Shown here piece by piece: positions 24,775 to 33,160 of a DNA stretch of 64,000 nucleotides; within the stretch, counting starts at the first letter, position 1, and the number at the start of each line of letters is the position of its first letter. Both the position numbers and the translations under genes were made by a program. A model generated the notes under the pieces. It was not told the origin of the DNA. It made no database searches and was given only the letters and a program-made list of their open reading frames with translations. The stretch is from Tessaracoccus rhinocerotis (GTDB lineage Bacteria; Actinomycetota; Actinomycetes; Propionibacteriales; Propionibacteriaceae), in assembly GCF_007197885.1 (NCBI RefSeq), contig NZ_VKKG01000006.1, positions 186,001 to 250,000 on the forward strand. The letters run 5' to 3'.

Positions 24775-26442
24775 TCAGCTCCGTGCGCGCAGCGCCTTCA
24801 CGACGTCGGGCTCTGCCCGGGCGATGGCCGCCAGGTCCCCGACGATGACCAGTCGGTCGGTGGCCCTGGAAAGCCCGACGTAGATCCGCTCGCGGAAGCG
24901 TTCCCGGGTGCCGTCCTCGTTCACGCACAGCACCACGGCGCGACGCTCCAACCCCTTGAAGCCCAGGACGTGGCCGTAGAAGACGAGCTCTGAGTCCCAG
25001 AACGAGTCCCAGTAGCCGTCCTGTCCGTCCATCTCCTGCCGGTTGCGCTGCTCCGGGTGGCGTCGGCCGGTCGTCAGCAGCGCCACGTGCCCCGCCTCCC
25101 AGCCCTCGTCGAGGAGGGCCTCCACCTGGTCGTCGGCCACGCCGTCGGCCTCGTCGGGCGTCGTCTGGACGTGCAGCACCTCGGGCCCGTCGCCGCCCTC
25201 GAGGCGCATCCGGAGGGGCGCGAGCGGGCGGAACACCTCGGCGATCTGCCTGGTGTTGCGCAGGTTGTGGTCCAGCACGAGCGGGACCAGCGGCACCGGC
25301 GGGCGGCCGAACCGCTGGAACAGGCGCTGGTTCTCGTCGGAGTAGAGGAACAGGCCTCCCTCCTGCTCGTCACGCAGCGCGGCAAGCAGGGGGCGCCACC
25401 ACGACTCGGCGAAGTCCTGGGCCTCGTCCACGACGAAGGAGTCGAACCGCTGCCCTGGCGGCAGTTCGGCGGCCCGCTCCGCCATCAGGAGGGGCAGCTC
25501 CTGCTCCCAGAAGTCCGGGTCGTCCCGGGAGCCGGACTCGATCCCCCACAGGTTCGCGAGTTCCTCGAACGTACCGACGAACGCGGGCCGCTCCTTGTAG
25601 TGCCACGACGCCACTTCCCGCTGGAAGTAACTCGCGAGCCCGATGGAGTAGCACAGCAGCGCCACCCGCTCCGACGGCCGGCCGGCGCGTCCCTTGGTGA
25701 GCTGCCGCGCCTGCGTGAGCGCCAACACCGTCTTCCCGCTGCCCGCGCCGCCCCGGATCTCGACGCGCCGCAGCAGCCGCGTCACCCCCAGTATCAGGCC
25801 CTGGTCCTGCGTGAGCCGGTCCGCGCGGAACTGGCGCTCGTCGGCGTCATCCATCACAGTGGCGACGGCGTTCGTGCCGCGGGCCGTGAGGATGTCGACG
25901 ATCACCTCGCAGTCCTCCTGGCTGGGTGGCCGACGGTGGTTCTCGAAGGACAGCGGGATGTGCGCCAGCCGCTCGGCCAGCACGGCCAGGTCGGCCTTGT
26001 CGTGGATCATCCACCGCGGGCAGTCGGGCAGGTCGAAGTCCAGCCCCAGCGATGTGAACGGCGTCACCACGGCATGCGCGAACCGCACCGGGCTGCGCGA
26101 CGACTCGGCCCAGCGCGCGTCGGTCTCGACGTAGTTGCGGATCGCGTAGCGGGTGTCGCGCACCTGCCCCACTGGGTCCACCGGTTCCGGGCGCCCCTGC
26201 CGCTGCATCGTCCACCGACCGTCGGTATAGGCGATGCCTGCGCCCTTGACCTCGACGACCACCACCCCCACCCCCGGCATCACCAGCACGAGGTCCGCCT
26301 CGTGGTCCTTCGAGGTGTCGGTGAGGCGCAGGTTGGAGATCAGAGCGTCCTCCGGCCGCAGTGCCGAGCGCAACTTCTCCCACACCACGCGCTCGGAGTC
26401 CGTGGCGAAGCTGGGATCGGCCGGCAGCAACAGTGGTGGCAT
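24775..26442 (-). CDS. NERD-domain, UvrD-like helicase
   Basis: The 555-residue protein begins with a NERD (nuclease-related) domain: SERVVWEKLRSAL, DHEADLVLVMPGVGVVVVEVKGAG (metal-binding D and E-x-K). A superfamily-1 helicase core follows: Walker A RGGAGSGKTVLALTQARQL, Walker B FVVDEAQDFAESWW, and C-terminal KGLERRAVVLCVN and YVGLSRATDRLVIVGD. It probably unwinds and perhaps cuts DNA in repair or defence against foreign DNA. TAGCGT lies 6 nt before ATG 26442. It is a single gene with no visible partner. Confidence 0.88.
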   Translation of the reverse strand: MPPLLLPADPSFATDSERVVWEKLRSALRPEDALISNLRLTDTSKDHEADLVLVMPGVGVVVVEVKGAGIAYTDGRWTMQRQGRPEPVDPVGQVRDTRYAIRNYVETDARWAESSRSPVRFAHAVVTPFTSLGLDFDLPDCPRWMIHDKADLAVLAERLAHIPLSFENHRRPPSQEDCEVIVDILTARGTNAVATVMDDADERQFRADRLTQDQGLILGVTRLLRRVEIRGGAGSGKTVLALTQARQLTKGRAGRPSERVALLCYSIGLASYFQREVASWHYKERPAFVGTFEELANLWGIESGSRDDPDFWEQELPLLMAERAAELPPGQRFDSFVVDEAQDFAESWWRPLLAALRDEQEGGLFLYSDENQRLFQRFGRPPVPLVPLVLDHNLRNTRQIAEVFRPLAPLRMRLEGGDGPEVLHVQTTPDEADGVADDQVEALLDEGWEAGHVALLTTGRRHPEQRNRQEMDGQDGYWDSFWDSELVFYGHVLGFKGLERRAVVLCVNEDGTRERFRERIYVGLSRATDRLVIVGDLAAIARAEPDVVKALRARS

Positions 26443-26454
26443 GGCGACACGCTA
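26443..26454 (-). promoter_or_regulatory. Leaderless promoter -10 (TAGCGT + 6 nt + ATG)
   Basis: TAGCGT (26454-26449, minus strand) is separated from ATG 26442 by 6 nt. Confidence 0.55.
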
Positions 26455-26573
26455 GCGGGAGGGGCAGACGGTGTGTGGGCGTGGCTCCGGACTCGATTGG
26501 GTAACGGTTCTGCGGCCGGCTCAACCACCCGTGCCCACGAAGGCGTGGGTATGGGTGACGAAGGAGGCAGATC

Positions 26574-27482
26574 ATGGTCCGAGACAACATTCTGATCCGC
26601 GCGCTGGTGGTGCCCGTGGTGGCGGTGGTCGCCCTGCTGGGCGGCTGTAGCTCGTCGGTCGAATCCGCCGGGGACGGTTCCTACGCGGAGCACGAACCCG
26701 CGCCCGGCAAGCCGATGGATGGAGGCCAGGAGGGCTACCCGGCGGAGGACGGCGACACCGGGGAGCAGGAACCGATGGTCATCCGCACCAAGACCCTTCG
26801 ATTGGAGGTGGCGGGCACCGAGGACGCGGTCGAGGAGATTCGTGAACTCACCAGATCGGTGTCGGGAACGGTCAGCGACATGCAGGTGGCCACCGACGAT
26901 GGGTGGGTGCACAGGCGCGACGGGGACGGCGAGGCAATGCGCGGCTGGGTCACGGTGAGGGTGCCGTCCGAGTCGTATGAGGACTTCCTCGACTCGGTAC
27001 TGGGTCTCGGCACGCTCGAGTACCAGTCCGAGGCCACCGAGGACGTCACCCAGCAGCACGTCGACCTCTCGGCCCGGCTCGAGAACCTGCGCGCCCAGGA
27101 GGCACGCCTGCGGGAGTTCTTCGACGCCGCCCAGAACGTCGAGGAGATGCTCGCCATCGAGAAGGAGCTGGGGCGCGTGCGCGGCGAGATCGAGTCCCTC
27201 GACGCCCAGGTCACCTACCTCGAGCGGCAGGCCGCCATGGCAACGGTGACGGTCGAGCTCACCGAGCCACGTGCGGTCGTCACCCCGCAGGGGCCGTCCT
27301 GGGGGTTCGTCGAAGCCGTCACCAACGGGTTCCGCGGCGCTGCCGAACTGCTCACCGGCGCGCTCACCGTGGCCATCGCGACCTCGCCGCTGTGGCTCAC
27401 CGGCCTGGTGCTGTTCCTGCCGATCAGGGCCATGGTCCGCCGCCGCCGGGCGAGGGCCGCGGCCGGCGCGGAGGAGGGCTGA
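26574..27482 (+). CDS. DUF4349 lipoprotein
   Basis: The 302-residue protein has a lipoprotein signal with lipobox LLGGC (about residue 24). Residues about 75-280 match the DUF4349 pattern: IRTKTLRLEVAGTEDAVEEIRELTRSVSGTVSDMQV, GWVTVRVPSESYEDFLDSV, a coiled coil (HVDLSARLENLRAQEARLREFF...EKELGRVRGEIESLDAQV) and SxTVELTEP. One membrane helix near the C-terminus (SPLWLTGLVLFLPIRAMV) precedes Arg-rich residues. Function is unknown. GAAGGAGG lies before ATG 26574, and a small hairpin (CCCACG/CGTGGG, 26534-26549) lies upstream. Confidence 0.85.
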   Translation: MVRDNILIRALVVPVVAVVALLGGCSSSVESAGDGSYAEHEPAPGKPMDGGQEGYPAEDGDTGEQEPMVIRTKTLRLEVAGTEDAVEEIRELTRSVSGTVSDMQVATDDGWVHRRDGDGEAMRGWVTVRVPSESYEDFLDSVLGLGTLEYQSEATEDVTQQHVDLSARLENLRAQEARLREFFDAAQNVEEMLAIEKELGRVRGEIESLDAQVTYLERQAAMATVTVELTEPRAVVTPQGPSWGFVEAVTNGFRGAAELLTGALTVAIATSPLWLTGLVLFLPIRAMVRRRRARAAAGAEEG

Positions 27483-27525
27483 CGACGTCGGCGGACGCGT
27501 TTCGCCCTCCCCGCGGGCCCTGACG

Positions 27526-27531
27526 TAAAAT
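27526..27531 (+). promoter_or_regulatory. Possible -10 box of the pan operon
   Basis: TAAAAT, in an AT-rich patch 40 bp before panC, is the best -10 candidate. No good -35 is seen. Confidence 0.4.
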
Positions 27532-27571
27532 CGAGGTAATCGCCTCATGGTCGACAACCCGGGGAGGGCAG

Positions 27572-28420
27572 ATGAGGACCGTGCGCACCGTCGCCGAACT
27601 CCGCGAGGCCGTGGCATCGACGCGCGCCGGTGGGGGCCGGGTCGGCTTCGTGCCCACCATGGGCGCCCTCCACGAGGGACACCTCTCGCTGGTGCGCGCC
27701 GCCCGGGCGGCCACCGACCTCGTCGTCGTCTCGGTGTTCGTGAACCCCACCCAGTTCAACGAGGCCTCGGACCTGGCCGCGTACCCGCGCGACGAGGCCC
27801 GCGACGCGGAACTCGCCGCAGGCGCCGGAGCGGACCTGCTGTTCGCGCCGGAGGCCGAAGAGGTATACCCGCCCGGCCACTCCACCACGGTCTCTGTCTC
27901 GGGGGTGAGCGAACCCCTCGAGGGTGCCCATCGCGGTGCCGTCCACTTCGACGGGGTGGCGACGGTGGTGGCCAAGCTGCTGGTGGCCGTCGCCCCGGAC
28001 GTGGTCTGGTTCGGGCAGAAGGACGCCCAGCAGGTCGCAGTGGTGCGCCGCCTGGTTGCCGACCTCGGCCTGCCGGTGGCCATCGAGGTCGGCCCCACCG
28101 TCCGCGAGGACGACGGCTTGGCGATGTCCAGCCGCAACACCCGCCTGAACCCTGCCGACCGGCAACGGGCGCTGGCGCTCAAGGCCGGCCTCGACGCCGT
28201 CGCCGCAGCCGCCGCCTCCGGTGCCGCACCGCGCGAGGCGGAGCTCGCCGGGCGGCACACGATGGAACGCCGGGGCATCACGCCCGAGTACCTCGTGCTG
28301 GTGGACCCCGACACCTTCGGCCACGCCGACCGGCTGCCGGCGCTCGCCGTCGTCGCCGCCACCGTCGGGCCCGTGCGTCTCATCGACAACCTGCCCGTCC
28401 CCGCCAAGGAGCACCCCTGA
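27572..28420 (+). CDS. panC: Pantothenate synthetase
   Basis: The 282-residue enzyme joins pantoate and beta-alanine using ATP to make pantothenate. The HIGH-like motif is [14 protein letters not shown] (HEGH at 34-37), and the second signature is [15 protein letters not shown] with later AMSSRN. Length fits the family. GGGAGGG lies 6 nt before ATG 27572. It is first in panC-panD-panB, with panD starting inside its stop codon. Confidence 0.96.
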   Translation: MRTVRTVAELREAVASTRAGGGRVGFVPTMGALHEGHLSLVRAARAATDLVVVSVFVNPTQFNEASDLAAYPRDEARDAELAAGAGADLLFAPEAEEVYPPGHSTTVSVSGVSEPLEGAHRGAVHFDGVATVVAKLLVAVAPDVVWFGQKDAQQVAVVRRLVADLGLPVAIEVGPTVREDDGLAMSSRNTRLNPADRQRALALKAGLDAVAAAAASGAAPREAELAGRHTMERRGITPEYLVLVDPDTFGHADRLPALAVVAATVGPVRLIDNLPVPAKEHP

Positions 28421-28809
28421 TGCAGCGCACCATGCTGAAGTCGAAGATCCACCGCGCCACCGTCACCGACGCCGACCTCCACTACGTCGGGTCGATCACC
28501 ATCGACCCCGACCTCCTCGAGGCCGCAGACATCCACGAGTACGAGCAGGTGGCCGTGGTCAACATCGACAACGGCCAGCGCTTCGAGACCTACACCATCG
28601 CCGGGACCCGCGGCTCCGGGGAGGTCAAGGTCAACGGCGCCGCCGCCCGGCTCGTGCACCGCGGGGACCTGGTGATCGTCATCTCCTACGCCCAGTACGA
28701 CGCGGCAGAGCTCGCCGGGCACGAGCCCGTCGTCGTGCACGTGGCCCGGGGCAGCAACGCGGTGCTCGAGGTCGATGCCGAGGTTGCCACCCTCCGGACG
28801 GGGAACTGA
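28420..28809 (+). CDS. panD: Aspartate 1-decarboxylase (pyruvoyl precursor)
   Basis: The 129-residue protein makes beta-alanine from aspartate. The self-cleavage site is Gly24-Ser25 in YVGSITID; the new Ser N-terminus becomes the pyruvoyl group. [20 protein letters not shown] and [10 protein letters not shown] are conserved. The ATG overlaps the panC stop (TGATG). It supplies the beta-alanine used by panC. Confidence 0.95.
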   Translation: MQRTMLKSKIHRATVTDADLHYVGSITIDPDLLEAADIHEYEQVAVVNIDNGQRFETYTIAGTRGSGEVKVNGAAARLVHRGDLVIVISYAQYDAAELAGHEPVVVHVARGSNAVLEVDAEVATLRTGN

Positions 28810-28814
28810 CGACG

Positions 28815-29699
28815 ATGTCGGCCACGCCCCCGGCCCGCCGGGCCACCACGCTGCCGGGTCTCGCCGCGATGAAGGCCGCCGACGAGAAGATCGTGATGGT
28901 CACCGCCTACGACTACCCGAGCGCCCTCGCCGCCGAGGCGGCGGGAGTCGACGTCGTCCTGGTCGGCGACTCCGGTGCGATGACCGTGCTGGGCCATTCG
29001 AGCACCGTCGGCGTCACCGTCGCGGAGATGCTCGTCCTGGCCGGTGCCGTGCGACGTGGCCTGAGCACCCCGCTGCTGGTGGTCGACCTGCCGTTCGGGT
29101 CCTACGAGACCAGCGACGAGCAGGCGGTCGCCACAGCCGTGCGCTTCGTCAAGGAGGCGGGCGCCGACGCCGTCAAGCTCGAGGGGGGCGGGGCGATGTC
29201 GGTGTCCCGCGTCCGGGCGATCATCGCCGCCGGCATCCCCGTGATGGGACACGTCGGCCTCACCCCGCAGACCGCGACCGCCCTCGGCGGGTACCGGGCC
29301 CAGGGCCGCACCGCCGTGGCGGCCCGGCGGATCGCGCAGGAGGCCCGCGCCCTCGAGGAGGCGGGTTGCTTCAGCATCGTGTTGGAGGCGGTGCCCTCCG
29401 AGGTGGCCGACGCGATCATGCCGTGGTTGGGGGCGGTCGTGATCGGGATCGGGGCCGGACCCGGAACGGACGGGCAGGTGCTGGTCTTCCACGACCTGCT
29501 GGGCATGTCCTCCGGCGGTTCGGCCCGCTTCGTGAAGACCTACGCGGACCTCGGCGCCCAGATGGCCGACGGCGTGCGCCGCTACGCCGACGACGTCCGC
29601 GCCGGCACCTACCCCGGCCCTGAGCACTGCTACCCGATCGAGCCGGCCGAACTGGCCGCCTTCCTGGCCGATCCCACTCGCGACGCCCCGGCGGAGTAG
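28815..29699 (+). CDS. panB: 3-methyl-2-oxobutanoate hydroxymethyltransferase
   Basis: The 294-residue TIM-barrel enzyme adds a hydroxymethyl group from methylenetetrahydrofolate to ketoisovalerate, toward pantoate. It carries MVTAYDYPSALAAEAAGVDVVLVGDSGAMTVLGH, VKLEGGG and MGHVGLTPQ, which hold the metal- and substrate-binding residues. It starts 5 bp after panD. panE (ketopantoate reductase) is not in the window. Confidence 0.95.
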   Translation: MSATPPARRATTLPGLAAMKAADEKIVMVTAYDYPSALAAEAAGVDVVLVGDSGAMTVLGHSSTVGVTVAEMLVLAGAVRRGLSTPLLVVDLPFGSYETSDEQAVATAVRFVKEAGADAVKLEGGGAMSVSRVRAIIAAGIPVMGHVGLTPQTATALGGYRAQGRTAVAARRIAQEARALEEAGCFSIVLEAVPSEVADAIMPWLGAVVIGIGAGPGTDGQVLVFHDLLGMSSGGSARFVKTYADLGAQMADGVRRYADDVRAGTYPGPEHCYPIEPAELAAFLADPTRDAPAE

Positions 29700-29715
29700 C
29701 CACCTGCTCCATCCA

Positions 29716-29771
29716 GCGCAACACTGTTGCGCAAGGCGCTGTGGTCGGCCCCCACCGCAACACTGTCGCGC
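29716..29771. repeat. Two related palindromes after panB
   Basis: GCGCAACA-C-TGTTGCGC (29716-29732) is a perfect 8-bp hairpin. A second, imperfect copy (CGCAACACTGTCGCG, 29756-29770) follows. Both may act as terminators between panB and the convergent NlpC/P60 gene, or be remnants of a small repeated element. Confidence 0.55.
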
Positions 29772-29838
29772 GGGTGAAAAGGAGCAGCGCCCGCACCACG
29801 GGGGATTGGTGCAGGCGCTGCGGATCTGGGGGGGAGGG

Positions 29839-30759
29839 TCAGCTGACGACGCGGACCGCTCCGGAGAAGGGCATCGAGTTGACACCGGCGACGCGGACAC
29901 CGGTGCGCGGGTTGGCGGCGTCGACGATCTTGCCGTCGCCGATGTAGATGCCCACGTGGCTGATGGGGGAGTAGTAGAACACCAGGTCACCGGGCTGCAG
30001 GTTGGACTTGGAGACGCGGGTCCCGGCCGAGTACTGGGCGCCGGAGCTGCGCGGCAGGGTGATGCCCACCTGGCGGTAGGCCCAGCTGGTCAGGCCGGAG
30101 CAGTCGAAGGAGTTCGGGCCGGAGCTGGCGTAGCTGTAGCTGCTGCCCACCTTGGACAGGGCCGCGTCGACGATGGTGTCGCCCAGCGACAGGGAGATCG
30201 GCTGCTCGACGGGGACGCCGCTGATGGCGGGGGCCGCGGCCGGGATGCTGGTCACGGCGGGCTTGGTGGAGCTGGAGAACTGGACGATGTTGTTGATGAC
30301 CCAGTCCGTGGCGGAGGTGAAGGTGCCGTTGTCCGTCTCGATGGTCTTGGTCACGGCCCAGGAGCGGCAACCACCCCTGCCGGTCTGCGCCGTGTCGCAC
30401 TCGGTGCGCCAGCGCCGGCCGTCCTCGCCCACCCAGTCACCGTTGGCGGCCAGTGGGTTGCCGGCCCACGCGGAACGGTCCGAGGGGAGGTAGGTCAGGT
30501 TGTTGAAGACCCAGCCGTCGTGGGCGACGTAGCGGCCCTTGTACAGGACGACGGTGCTGGCCCAGATGTCCGTGGAGCAGCGAACGACGGTGGAGGAGTA
30601 CATCTCGCAGTCGGTGCGCCAGTAGCGGCCGTTGACGAGGTGGTCCCCCGGCTGGGTGTAGACCGTCGTGGTGGCGGCCTGCGCGTTGCCGGGGTTCGCG
30701 ATCCCCAGGACCAGCCCGAAGAGGGCGGCCGTGGTGGCGATCAGGAGCTTCTTGAACAT
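29839..30759 (-). CDS. Secreted NlpC/P60 cell-wall peptidase with N-terminal Cys module
   Basis: The 306-residue protein has a signal peptide (MFKKLLIATTAALFGLVLGIANPGNAQA). Residues about 30-165 match the C-terminal module of the CAP protein at 138-1064, including RTxC, RC, GGC, VFNNLTYLPS and DWVxNN. The C-terminal ~110 residues are NlpC/P60: FDCSGLTSWAYRQVGITLP holds the catalytic Cys, and PISHVGIYIGDGKIVDA the His. Such enzymes cut peptidoglycan stem peptides. GGAAGG precedes ATG 30759, so the longer open frame is not used. It is divergent from the lasso cluster; a link is not shown. Confidence 0.9.
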   Translation of the reverse strand: MFKKLLIATTAALFGLVLGIANPGNAQAATTTVYTQPGDHLVNGRYWRTDCEMYSSTVVRCSTDIWASTVVLYKGRYVAHDGWVFNNLTYLPSDRSAWAGNPLAANGDWVGEDGRRWRTECDTAQTGRGGCRSWAVTKTIETDNGTFTSATDWVINNIVQFSSSTKPAVTSIPAAAPAISGVPVEQPISLSLGDTIVDAALSKVGSSYSYASSGPNSFDCSGLTSWAYRQVGITLPRSSGAQYSAGTRVSKSNLQPGDLVFYYSPISHVGIYIGDGKIVDAANPRTGVRVAGVNSMPFSGAVRVVS

Positions 30760-30907
30760 GCTTGGGTGGGCCTTCCGTGTTGCGACCTCGGAAGCATAGG
30801 CAGACGTACCTGAGAAATCCAAATGGAATCCTCAGGATCGTGGGCCTGGTCAGCGTGGCAGGGCCTCTAGAACCCGTAGTGAAACTGAGAAAACTCAGAC
30901 GAAACAC

Positions 30908-30923
30908 GGGTTGAAATCAACCC
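30908..30923. promoter_or_regulatory. Perfect palindrome upstream of the lasso cluster
   Basis: GGGTTGA-AA-TCAACCC is a 7+7 bp palindrome 72 bp upstream of the -10 candidate of the cluster. A second small palindrome (GGGGA-TTC-TCCCC, 30935-30947) follows. They are plausible binding sites for a cluster regulator not in the window. Confidence 0.55.
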
Positions 30924-30983
30924 TTCCCAAGCGTGGGGATTCTCCCCTAGACTCAAGCCCATCGGTACTACGACGGGCCGATG

Positions 30984-30995
30984 TGTAATCGGGGG
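30984..30995 (+). promoter_or_regulatory. Leaderless-type promoter -10 of the lasso cluster
   Basis: TGTAAT (30984-30989) is followed by 6 nt (CGGGGG) and ATG 30996. The alternative start ATG 31002 could use the GGGGG run as a weak ribosome-binding site. Confidence 0.5.
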
Positions 30996-31268
30996 ATGCA
31001 CATGAAACTTCGCGCGAACGACATCACGTGGCGAGAGATCGACGGCGATCTGGTCATTCTCGACCTGCGCTCATCCACGTACCTCACCACCAACGCCAGC
31101 GGCGCTGTGCTGATGAAGGAACTCACCGACGAACGTACCGACGACGAACTCGTCGGTGCCCTCGTCGGCGCCTACGACATCAGCGAGACCCAGGCCGAGA
31201 GCGACGTGCGCAGTTTCGTCCAGGCCCTTCGTGACGGTGGCCTGCTCGAGGAGCAGCCCGTCCATTGA
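30996..31268 (+). CDS. PqqD-like leader-binding protein (lasso B1, RRE)
   Basis: The 90-residue protein has the PqqD fold: LRANDITWREIDGDLVILDLRSSTYLTTNASGAVLMKELTDERTDDELVGALVGAYDISETQAESDVRSFVQALRDGGLL in sequence order of strands and helices. In lasso systems B1 is a stand-alone RiPP recognition element that grips the YxxP part of the leader and delivers the precursor to the peptidase and cyclase. It is the first gene of the cluster. The start is ATG 30996 or ATG 31002. Confidence 0.85.
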   Translation: MHMKLRANDITWREIDGDLVILDLRSSTYLTTNASGAVLMKELTDERTDDELVGALVGAYDISETQAESDVRSFVQALRDGGLLEEQPVH

Positions 31269-31334
31269 GACGCGACGCGGTCCGTGGCGACCGTGACGTG
31301 AAGAGTAACGACCACCTTGGGGGAGGTGAAAACT

Positions 31335-31460
31335 ATGCAGACCTACGAGGCTCCGCAGCTGACCACCGTCGGCTCACTGAAGGACCTGACGCTCGGTGAA
31401 GGTTGGGCGGGTAACGACGACGTCCTTCTGTGGTTCATCCGTTACGGCGAACTGTCCTGA
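31335..31460 (+). CDS. Lasso-type precursor peptide
   Basis: This 41-codon gene is preceded by a strong site (GGGGGAGGTG, 7 nt before ATG 31335). The leader is MQTYEAPQLTTVGSLKDLTL (20 residues). Counting back from the core, Tyr is -17, Pro -14, Leu -12 and Thr -2, the positions conserved in lasso leaders. The core of 21 residues starts GEGWAGNDD and ends FIRYGELS. A ring from Gly1 to Asp8 or Asp9 is possible. The last residue is Ser, the target of lasso kinases in other systems. The gene is short and easily missed by automated annotation. Confidence 0.85.
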   Translation: MQTYEAPQLTTVGSLKDLTLGEGWAGNDDVLLWFIRYGELS

Positions 31461-31475
31461 CATGCAGTACCAAAC

Positions 31476-31510
31476 GCTCGGGGGTTGCCGCCAAACGGTG
31501 ACCCCCGAGC
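31476..31510. terminator. 10-bp hairpin between precursor and cyclase genes
   Basis: GCTCGGGGGT (31476-31485) pairs exactly with ACCCCCGAGC (31501-31510). It lies 15 bp after the precursor stop. A partial terminator here would raise precursor over enzymes, a layout common in RiPP operons. Confidence 0.7.
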
Positions 31511-31541
31511 AATGTCCCGGCCGAGCGGAGAGGAGATCCCG

Positions 31542-32711
31542 TTGCACAAGCCGATGACCACTGGTGACTTCGTCCGGAGCTCACCGCTCGAGGTTGCCAC
31601 CGGATTCGTCTACGGACTGCTCCCGCGCACGCCGCTGCCGCGGACGGGCTCGACTCCGCGCCAGGCGCTCGACGACGCCATCCGCCCCGCCCTGCTCGAC
31701 GGCCCGTGCTTCGTGACCTTCTCGGGCGGCAGGGACTCCTCGGCCGTCCTGGCCGCCGCCGCCGCGCTCGCGCGCCGCGAGGGGCACGACCTGCCGATCC
31801 CGGTCACGCGCCGCTACCCGGACCTGCCTGACACGGACGAGTCCGAGTGGCAGCGCCTGGTCATCGACCACCTCGGACTCGAGGACTGGGTCCGCTTCGA
31901 GTTCACCGCGGGGGAGACCGACCTGCTCGGCGAGACCGCCCGTTCGGCAGTGCTGCGTCGCGGCGTGGTCTGGCCGGCCGCCGTCCACACGCAGGGCACG
32001 ATGTACTCGCAGCTGGGATCCGGATCGCTGATGACCGGCGAGGGTGGCGACGCCGTGCTGGGGCTGCGGCGTGTGACGCCACTGACCGTCCTGCGGCGGG
32101 GGAGACGGCCCAGCCCGAACCTGGTGCGTCGCGCCGTCGACTCACTCCTGCCCCGCCCGCTGCGGAGGCGCCGAGCGGCGAGCGCCGGACGCCGGAGCAC
32201 GCACGCCCGCTGGCTGCGACCGGCCGCCCTCGAGGAGCACGTCGCAACCCTTTCGGCTGAGGAGGCCCAGGAACCACTGCGCTACGACGAGGCCACCTGG
32301 TTCCTCTCGCGCCGCCGCTTCCTCGACGTCCTCGCCCACAACCAGGCTGCCGAGGCCGCCACCTACGGCATCCGGACCCTGGACCCGCTCATCGACCACG
32401 GCTTCCTCGCGGCACTCGCCCGCTCGGGCGCCGGCTGGGGCTACAACGGCCGCACCGCGACGATGCGCGCGCTCTTCAGTGACGTGCTCCCCGAGGCGGT
32501 CATCGCACGATCCACCAAGGCCCGCTTCAACCACGCCTACAGCGGCGAGAGCACCCGGGAGTTCGCACGAAGTTGGGACGGCTCCGGCGTGGACCCGGAA
32601 CTCGTGGACGTCGAGGCCCTCCGCGAGGTCTGGCTCTCCGAGGAGCCGACGATGGCCACCGGGTTGCTGTTGCACAGCGCCTGGCTCGCCGCCCAGGAGG
32701 ACGGGGCATGA
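31542..32711 (+). CDS. Lasso cyclase (asparagine-synthetase-like), short form without amidotransferase domain
   Basis: The 389-residue protein (TTG 31542, 6 nt after GGAGAGGAG; ATG 31554 is possible) has the ATP-binding loop FSGGRDSSAVLAAAAAL at residues 60-76 and GEGGDAVLGLRR later, as in asparagine synthetase and lasso cyclases. Such cyclases adenylate the ring Asp or Glu and join it to the core N-terminus. Usual lasso cyclases have about 500-600 residues with an N-terminal glutaminase-like domain. Here only some 55 residues come before the loop, so that domain is missing. The C-terminal half has conserved RSTKARFNHAYSGE. It overlaps the next gene by 4 bp. Confidence 0.82.
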   Translation: MHKPMTTGDFVRSSPLEVATGFVYGLLPRTPLPRTGSTPRQALDDAIRPALLDGPCFVTFSGGRDSSAVLAAAAALARREGHDLPIPVTRRYPDLPDTDESEWQRLVIDHLGLEDWVRFEFTAGETDLLGETARSAVLRRGVVWPAAVHTQGTMYSQLGSGSLMTGEGGDAVLGLRRVTPLTVLRRGRRPSPNLVRRAVDSLLPRPLRRRRAASAGRRSTHARWLRPAALEEHVATLSAEEAQEPLRYDEATWFLSRRRFLDVLAHNQAAEAATYGIRTLDPLIDHGFLAALARSGAGWGYNGRTATMRALFSDVLPEAVIARSTKARFNHAYSGESTREFARSWDGSGVDPELVDVEALREVWLSEEPTMATGLLLHSAWLAAQEDGA

Positions 32712-33160
32712 GGATCAACAGGCTGGTTGCCGAACTTCCCGCCACGCTGGTGGCCGCCGGGGTGGCGCTCGTGGTCGAGGTGGGGCTGAGGACGACGTCG
32801 CTGCCCAGGCTGGCCCGGCTCCTCGGGACGCCGCTGGCCGTCGGGACCGACGCGGCCGGTCCGGAGGCGATGACCGCTCCCGCCGCCCTGCGCCTCGAGC
32901 CGTGGGCGCGCAGGCGGGTGCGTGCCACGCGCCGCGTCCTGCGGCGCTGGCCCCTCGGTGACACCTGCCTGCGCCAGGCCTTGGTCAGCGGCCAGCGGCT
33001 GCGGCGGCTGGGGCCGTCGCTCCATGTGGGGGTGGCGAAGATCGACGGCGAGATCCGGGCCCACGCCTGGCTCGTGATCCGGGGCGGGGTACTCGACCCG
33101 ATGGCGGCCGCCGCCAGCTATCTCGATCTCGCCCAGACCGACCCAGGACGGCACAAGTGA
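32708..33160 (+). CDS. Lasso leader peptidase (B2, transglutaminase-like)
   Basis: The 150-residue protein has the B2 pattern: Cys87 in LGDTCLRQALVSGQRLRRLG, His119 in IRAHAWLVIRGG and Asp130 in VLDPM, a Cys-His-Asp triad. B2 cuts the leader after B1 presents it, next to the -2 Thr. ATG 32708 overlaps the cyclase stop (ATGA). Confidence 0.88.
   Translation: MRINRLVAELPATLVAAGVALVVEVGLRTTSLPRLARLLGTPLAVGTDAAGPEAMTAPAALRLEPWARRRVRATRRVLRRWPLGDTCLRQALVSGQRLRRLGPSLHVGVAKIDGEIRAHAWLVIRGGVLDPMAAAASYLDLAQTDPGRHK

Noticed and set aside
30981-30995. ATG 30981 as start of the PqqD-like protein
   Set aside because: It would overlap the -10 box and add MCNRG, which is not part of the fold; ATG 30996 or 31002 is better placed.
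31485-31541. GTG 31485 or ATG 31512 as start of the cyclase
   Set aside because: GTG lies inside the hairpin stem and ATG 31512 has no ribosome-binding site, while TTG 31542 is 6 nt after GGAGAGGAG.
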